Positions 12,221 through 13,969 of a stretch of DNA of 13,969 bases are shown in pieces (position 1 is the first letter of the stretch; every line of letters begins with the position of its first letter). Made by a program: the position numbers and the translations under genes. The stretch covers positions 1 through 13,969 of the forward strand of contig NZ_AP027148.1 in NCBI RefSeq assembly GCF_027925385.1, read 5' to 3'. The notes below the pieces were generated by a model. It was given only the letters and a program-made list of their open reading frames with translations, was not told the origin of the DNA and did not search any database. The stretch is from Methylocystis iwaonis. Lineage in GTDB: Bacteria; Pseudomonadota; Alphaproteobacteria; Rhizobiales; Beijerinckiaceae.

Positions 12221-12988
12221 GTGACAGCAATCGATTTATTGACCGCGATCAGCGGCACGAAATCCCTTTCTGCCCTCGACGGCTATTGCCGGACCGTGTG
12301 GAGCGACTGGGGGGCGGGACGGCTGACCGACGATCAGGCGCAGAATCTTGCCGAGACGATCGAGGAGCGGCGTCGGGAGGTGCGGGGACGCGATACGGTC
12401 GCCGTCCGCGCCCCGCAGATCGCGGCGGCGGCGAAAGCGACTGGCCGGCCGAGCCATTTTCCGGCGAAGCGCAAGGCATCGCGCTCTCCCGATCGACGAG
12501 CGTCGATCGAGCGACGGCGTTTGCTGGCGGCGTCCGGCCCCATGCCGCCGCAGCTGGCGGCGCAATTCACGACGGGGGAACTGGCGGCGCTGCGGATCGT
12601 CGCCGACGCCGTGCAGGCGCGCGGCGCCTGCCTCATGAGCCTTGGCGAGATCGCGGCGCGGGCGGGGGTGTGCGTGACGACGGCGCGGAACGGCCTGCGC
12701 CAGGCTGCGCGGGCGGGGCTTGTGACGATCGAGGAGCGCCGGCGCGACAAGCGGCCGAACCTTCCCAATGTCGTGAGGGTGGTTTCTCGAGAATGGAGAA
12801 GCTGGATCGACCGCGGCGGACAGTCAAAATCACAATTTTCCGCGACCAAGGGGGGAGGGTGCAAAAAAATAGGGGCCACGGATAAAACTTCTTCCAGAAG
12901 TTCAAATAGCGACCGCGCTTCGCGCGCTCACTTTCCTCCAAGCAGTCCTCGCAAGCCGCCTAAAGGCGGTTTGCGAGGACATCCTTGA
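12221..12988 (+). CDS. Winged-helix protein, probable plasmid replication initiator
   Basis: The 255-residue protein starts at a GTG with AGGAGG 5 bases upstream. The N-terminal 60 residues (LTAISGTKSLSALDGYCRTV) are helical with no motif I can name. A basic linker (PAKRKASRSPDRRASIERRR) follows. The winged helix-turn-helix spans about 115-195: FTTGELAALRIVADAVQARG, LGEIAARAGVCVTTARNGLR, then the wing AGLVTIEERRRDKRPNLPNV. Replication function is inferred from this DNA-binding domain, from the structured leader with an antisense RNA, and from its place beside par genes. A plain transcription regulator is the alternative. From about residue 200 the coding sequence passes through a run of hairpins, and the last 30 residues (Pro/Arg/Ser-rich) look like low-constraint read-out. 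Confidence 0.65.
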   Translation: MTAIDLLTAISGTKSLSALDGYCRTVWSDWGAGRLTDDQAQNLAETIEERRREVRGRDTVAVRAPQIAAAAKATGRPSHFPAKRKASRSPDRRASIERRRLLAASGPMPPQLAAQFTTGELAALRIVADAVQARGACLMSLGEIAARAGVCVTTARNGLRQAARAGLVTIEERRRDKRPNLPNVVRVVSREWRSWIDRGGQSKSQFSATKGGGCKKIGATDKTSSRSSNSDRASRAHFPPSSPRKPPKGGLRGHP

Positions 12989-13106
12989 TATATCGCGGCT
13001 TCGCCGCGAAAAGCTTCCCGATAAGAAAGGGGTGGCGAGCGTTCGCTTTAGCGAACGTCGGGGGGATTTTAGCCAAAGGGTCGAAGTGAAAACCGACCCG
13101 CGGGTC
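12886..13106. repeat. Run of six stem-loops spanning the rep 3' end, candidate origin region
   Basis: Perfect or near-perfect inverted repeats lie at 12886-12892/12896-12902, 12914-12918/12922-12926, 12946-12960/12965-12979 (14 of 15 pairs), 12993-12999/13003-13009, 13040-13047/13050-13057 and 13095-13106 (palindrome GACCCGCGGGTC). Centres are about 26 to 52 bases apart. None has a T-run, so terminators do not explain them. Position just after rep suggests replication-origin or single-strand-origin structures. I see no iterons or AT-rich unwinding region. Confidence 0.6.
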
Positions 13107-13289
13107 GCCCCCGATCCACGCGGTAGCGAGGAGCTTCATCCGGCCCATCGCCGACTGAGGCGATCCGGCGCCAAGGGGTCGCGTCCCGGCTGCGACTGAA
13201 GAGGAATTCACAACGTTCACGAGCCAGCTAAGCCTATTGCTTGATCGACCCCAAGTTGAAACACTGCCGAAATTCCTTCGTTTTGTCCT
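13107..13289. other. Non-coding stretch before the exporter gene
   Basis: The sequence contains a small hairpin ATCGCC/GGCGAT (13137-13154 region) and an open plus frame from the hairpin region to a TGA near 13197 (...RGDFSQRVEVKTDPRVAPDP...) with no ribosome site. The exporter promoter should lie here, but I cannot identify it. Confidence 0.4.
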
Positions 13290-13922
13290 ATGGCAAGCGC
13301 ATCTCCTATGCCCCTCTCTTCTCTCTTGCTTTTCGCCAGTGTCTATTTCGCCGCCGTCGCGACCCCTGGACCTGGCATCGCGACCCTGGTGGCGCGAGTG
13401 CTCGCGCACGGCTTGAAGGGCGTCGGGCCATTCATCGCCGGCTATATTGTCGGCGATCTCGTCTGGATGAGCTTCGCGGCAACGGGGCTTTCGGTGATCG
13501 CGCATGAATTCGCCACGCTGTTCATCGTGCTGAAATATGCGGGCGCCGCCTATCTTATCTATGTTGCCTGGGGGCTGGCGCGCACGCCGGCCTCTCCCGA
13601 GATCGGCAACGCGCCCGTGGATGTCGTCACCGGCTGGCGCGCGTTTTTCGGGTCTCTGTCTCTCACCCTCGGCAATCCGAAGGTTATTGTTTTTTTCCTG
13701 ACCATCCTGCCGCTCGTGCTTGATGTCGGCTCGCTTCCGCTAATGAGTTTTTTCGAAGTGGTTGCGACGGGAACCTTGGTTCTGAGCGGAACGCTTTGGG
13801 CTTACGCGCTCGCCGCGGATCGCGCTCGTGGCTGGATGAGATCGTCCCGAGCAATGATGTATGTCCGACGCAGCATGGCTGGCGTGATGGCGGGCGTAGC
13901 TGTGACGGTTGCTACGCGCTAA
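13290..13922 (+). CDS. LysE/RhtB-family amino-acid exporter
   Basis: The 210-residue membrane protein has the family's length and pattern. The first helix is LLLFASVYFAAVATPGPGIA with the signature PGPG, followed by HGLKGVGPFIAGYIVGDLVW, a helix ending KYAGAAYLIYVAWGLAR, and the second-half marker LGNPKVIVFFLTILPLVL, with two or so more helices to the end. Members export amino acids or related small solutes across the inner membrane. The start may be the ATG at 13290 or the one at 13308; neither has a clear Shine-Dalgarno. It is the last gene in the window, after the origin-like hairpins, and is either cargo or flanking chromosome. Confidence 0.9.
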   Translation: MASASPMPLSSLLLFASVYFAAVATPGPGIATLVARVLAHGLKGVGPFIAGYIVGDLVWMSFAATGLSVIAHEFATLFIVLKYAGAAYLIYVAWGLARTPASPEIGNAPVDVVTGWRAFFGSLSLTLGNPKVIVFFLTILPLVLDVGSLPLMSFFEVVATGTLVLSGTLWAYALAADRARGWMRSSRAMMYVRRSMAGVMAGVAVTVATR

Positions 13923-13969
13923 GCAGAGATTCGAAAGTCGTCCAACGGTTGGGTAGCTCGTTCGTCATT

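Noticed and set aside
12960..13505. 181-codon minus-strand open frame
   Set aside because: It crosses the hairpin chain and the start of the LysE-type gene on the opposite strand, with no ribosome site or motif.
1..13969. CRISPR array, tRNA or rRNA genes
   Set aside because: I saw no regularly spaced repeats with unique spacers and no cloverleaf or rRNA-like sequence on either strand.

Overview
The window looks like the backbone of a small mobilizable plasmid, or a plasmid-derived mobilizable element, from a GC-rich alphaproteobacterium. The support is the MOBQ-type relaxase with its oriT, a ParA plus ribbon-helix-helix partition pair, a toxin-antitoxin operon, a serine resolvase, and a probable replication initiator with a structured leader. 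Codon use is strongly GC-biased except in two AT-rich islands. The style of the genes (WGR protein, IS630 and IS66 relatives, relaxase) suggests Rhizobiales, perhaps a methylotroph. That placement is inference only. The window alone does not show whether it is a free plasmid or integrated.

Layout. 1-1009 (minus): most of an IS630-family transposase in three frames, running off the left edge. 1129-1527 (minus): a small probable relaxosome protein, divergent from the relaxase. 1528-1867: oriT region, with a nic core of the IncQ/RSF1010-Ti type next to a hairpin and followed by further hairpins. 1868-3400 (plus): MobA/MobL relaxase with Tyr25. 3460-4224 (plus): coiled-coil protein with one membrane segment. 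4267-4500: scrap of an IS66-type transposase. 4713-5270 (minus): AT-rich orphan of unknown function. 5678-6466 (minus): SAM-dependent methyltransferase. 6793-8511 (plus): AT-rich DUF262/HNH protein of the GmrSD/SspE kind, a likely anti-phage effector. 8681-9450 (plus): serine resolvase with res-like repeats upstream, overlapped by a WGR-domain gene. 9441-10388 (minus): YefM/Phd antitoxin, PemK/MazF toxin and a small conserved-looking third gene. 10567-11561 (plus): ParA ATPase and ribbon-helix-helix partner, with a 10-bp motif repeated around them. 11740-11964 (plus): small DNA-binding-like protein behind an 11-bp inverted repeat. 11965-12220: rep leader with a candidate antisense RNA and a hairpin that holds the Shine-Dalgarno. 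12221-12988 (plus): winged-helix probable Rep protein, whose 3' end runs into a chain of hairpins up to about 13106. 13290-13922 (plus): LysE-family exporter.

How it fits together. Replication and copy number (rep and its antisense RNA), segregation (ParA/RHH), dimer resolution (resolvase), post-segregational killing (antitoxin/toxin) and mobilization (oriT, relaxase, accessory proteins) make a nearly complete maintenance and spread module. There is no type IV secretion system here, so transfer would need a helper. The methyltransferase, the DUF262 protein and the orphan sit between the mobilization and stability modules next to an IS66 scrap, as cargo would.

The most informative non-coding signals are the oriT, the candidate counter-transcribed RNA in the rep leader, and the promoter/palindrome abutting the parA start codon, which predicts a leaderless parA message.
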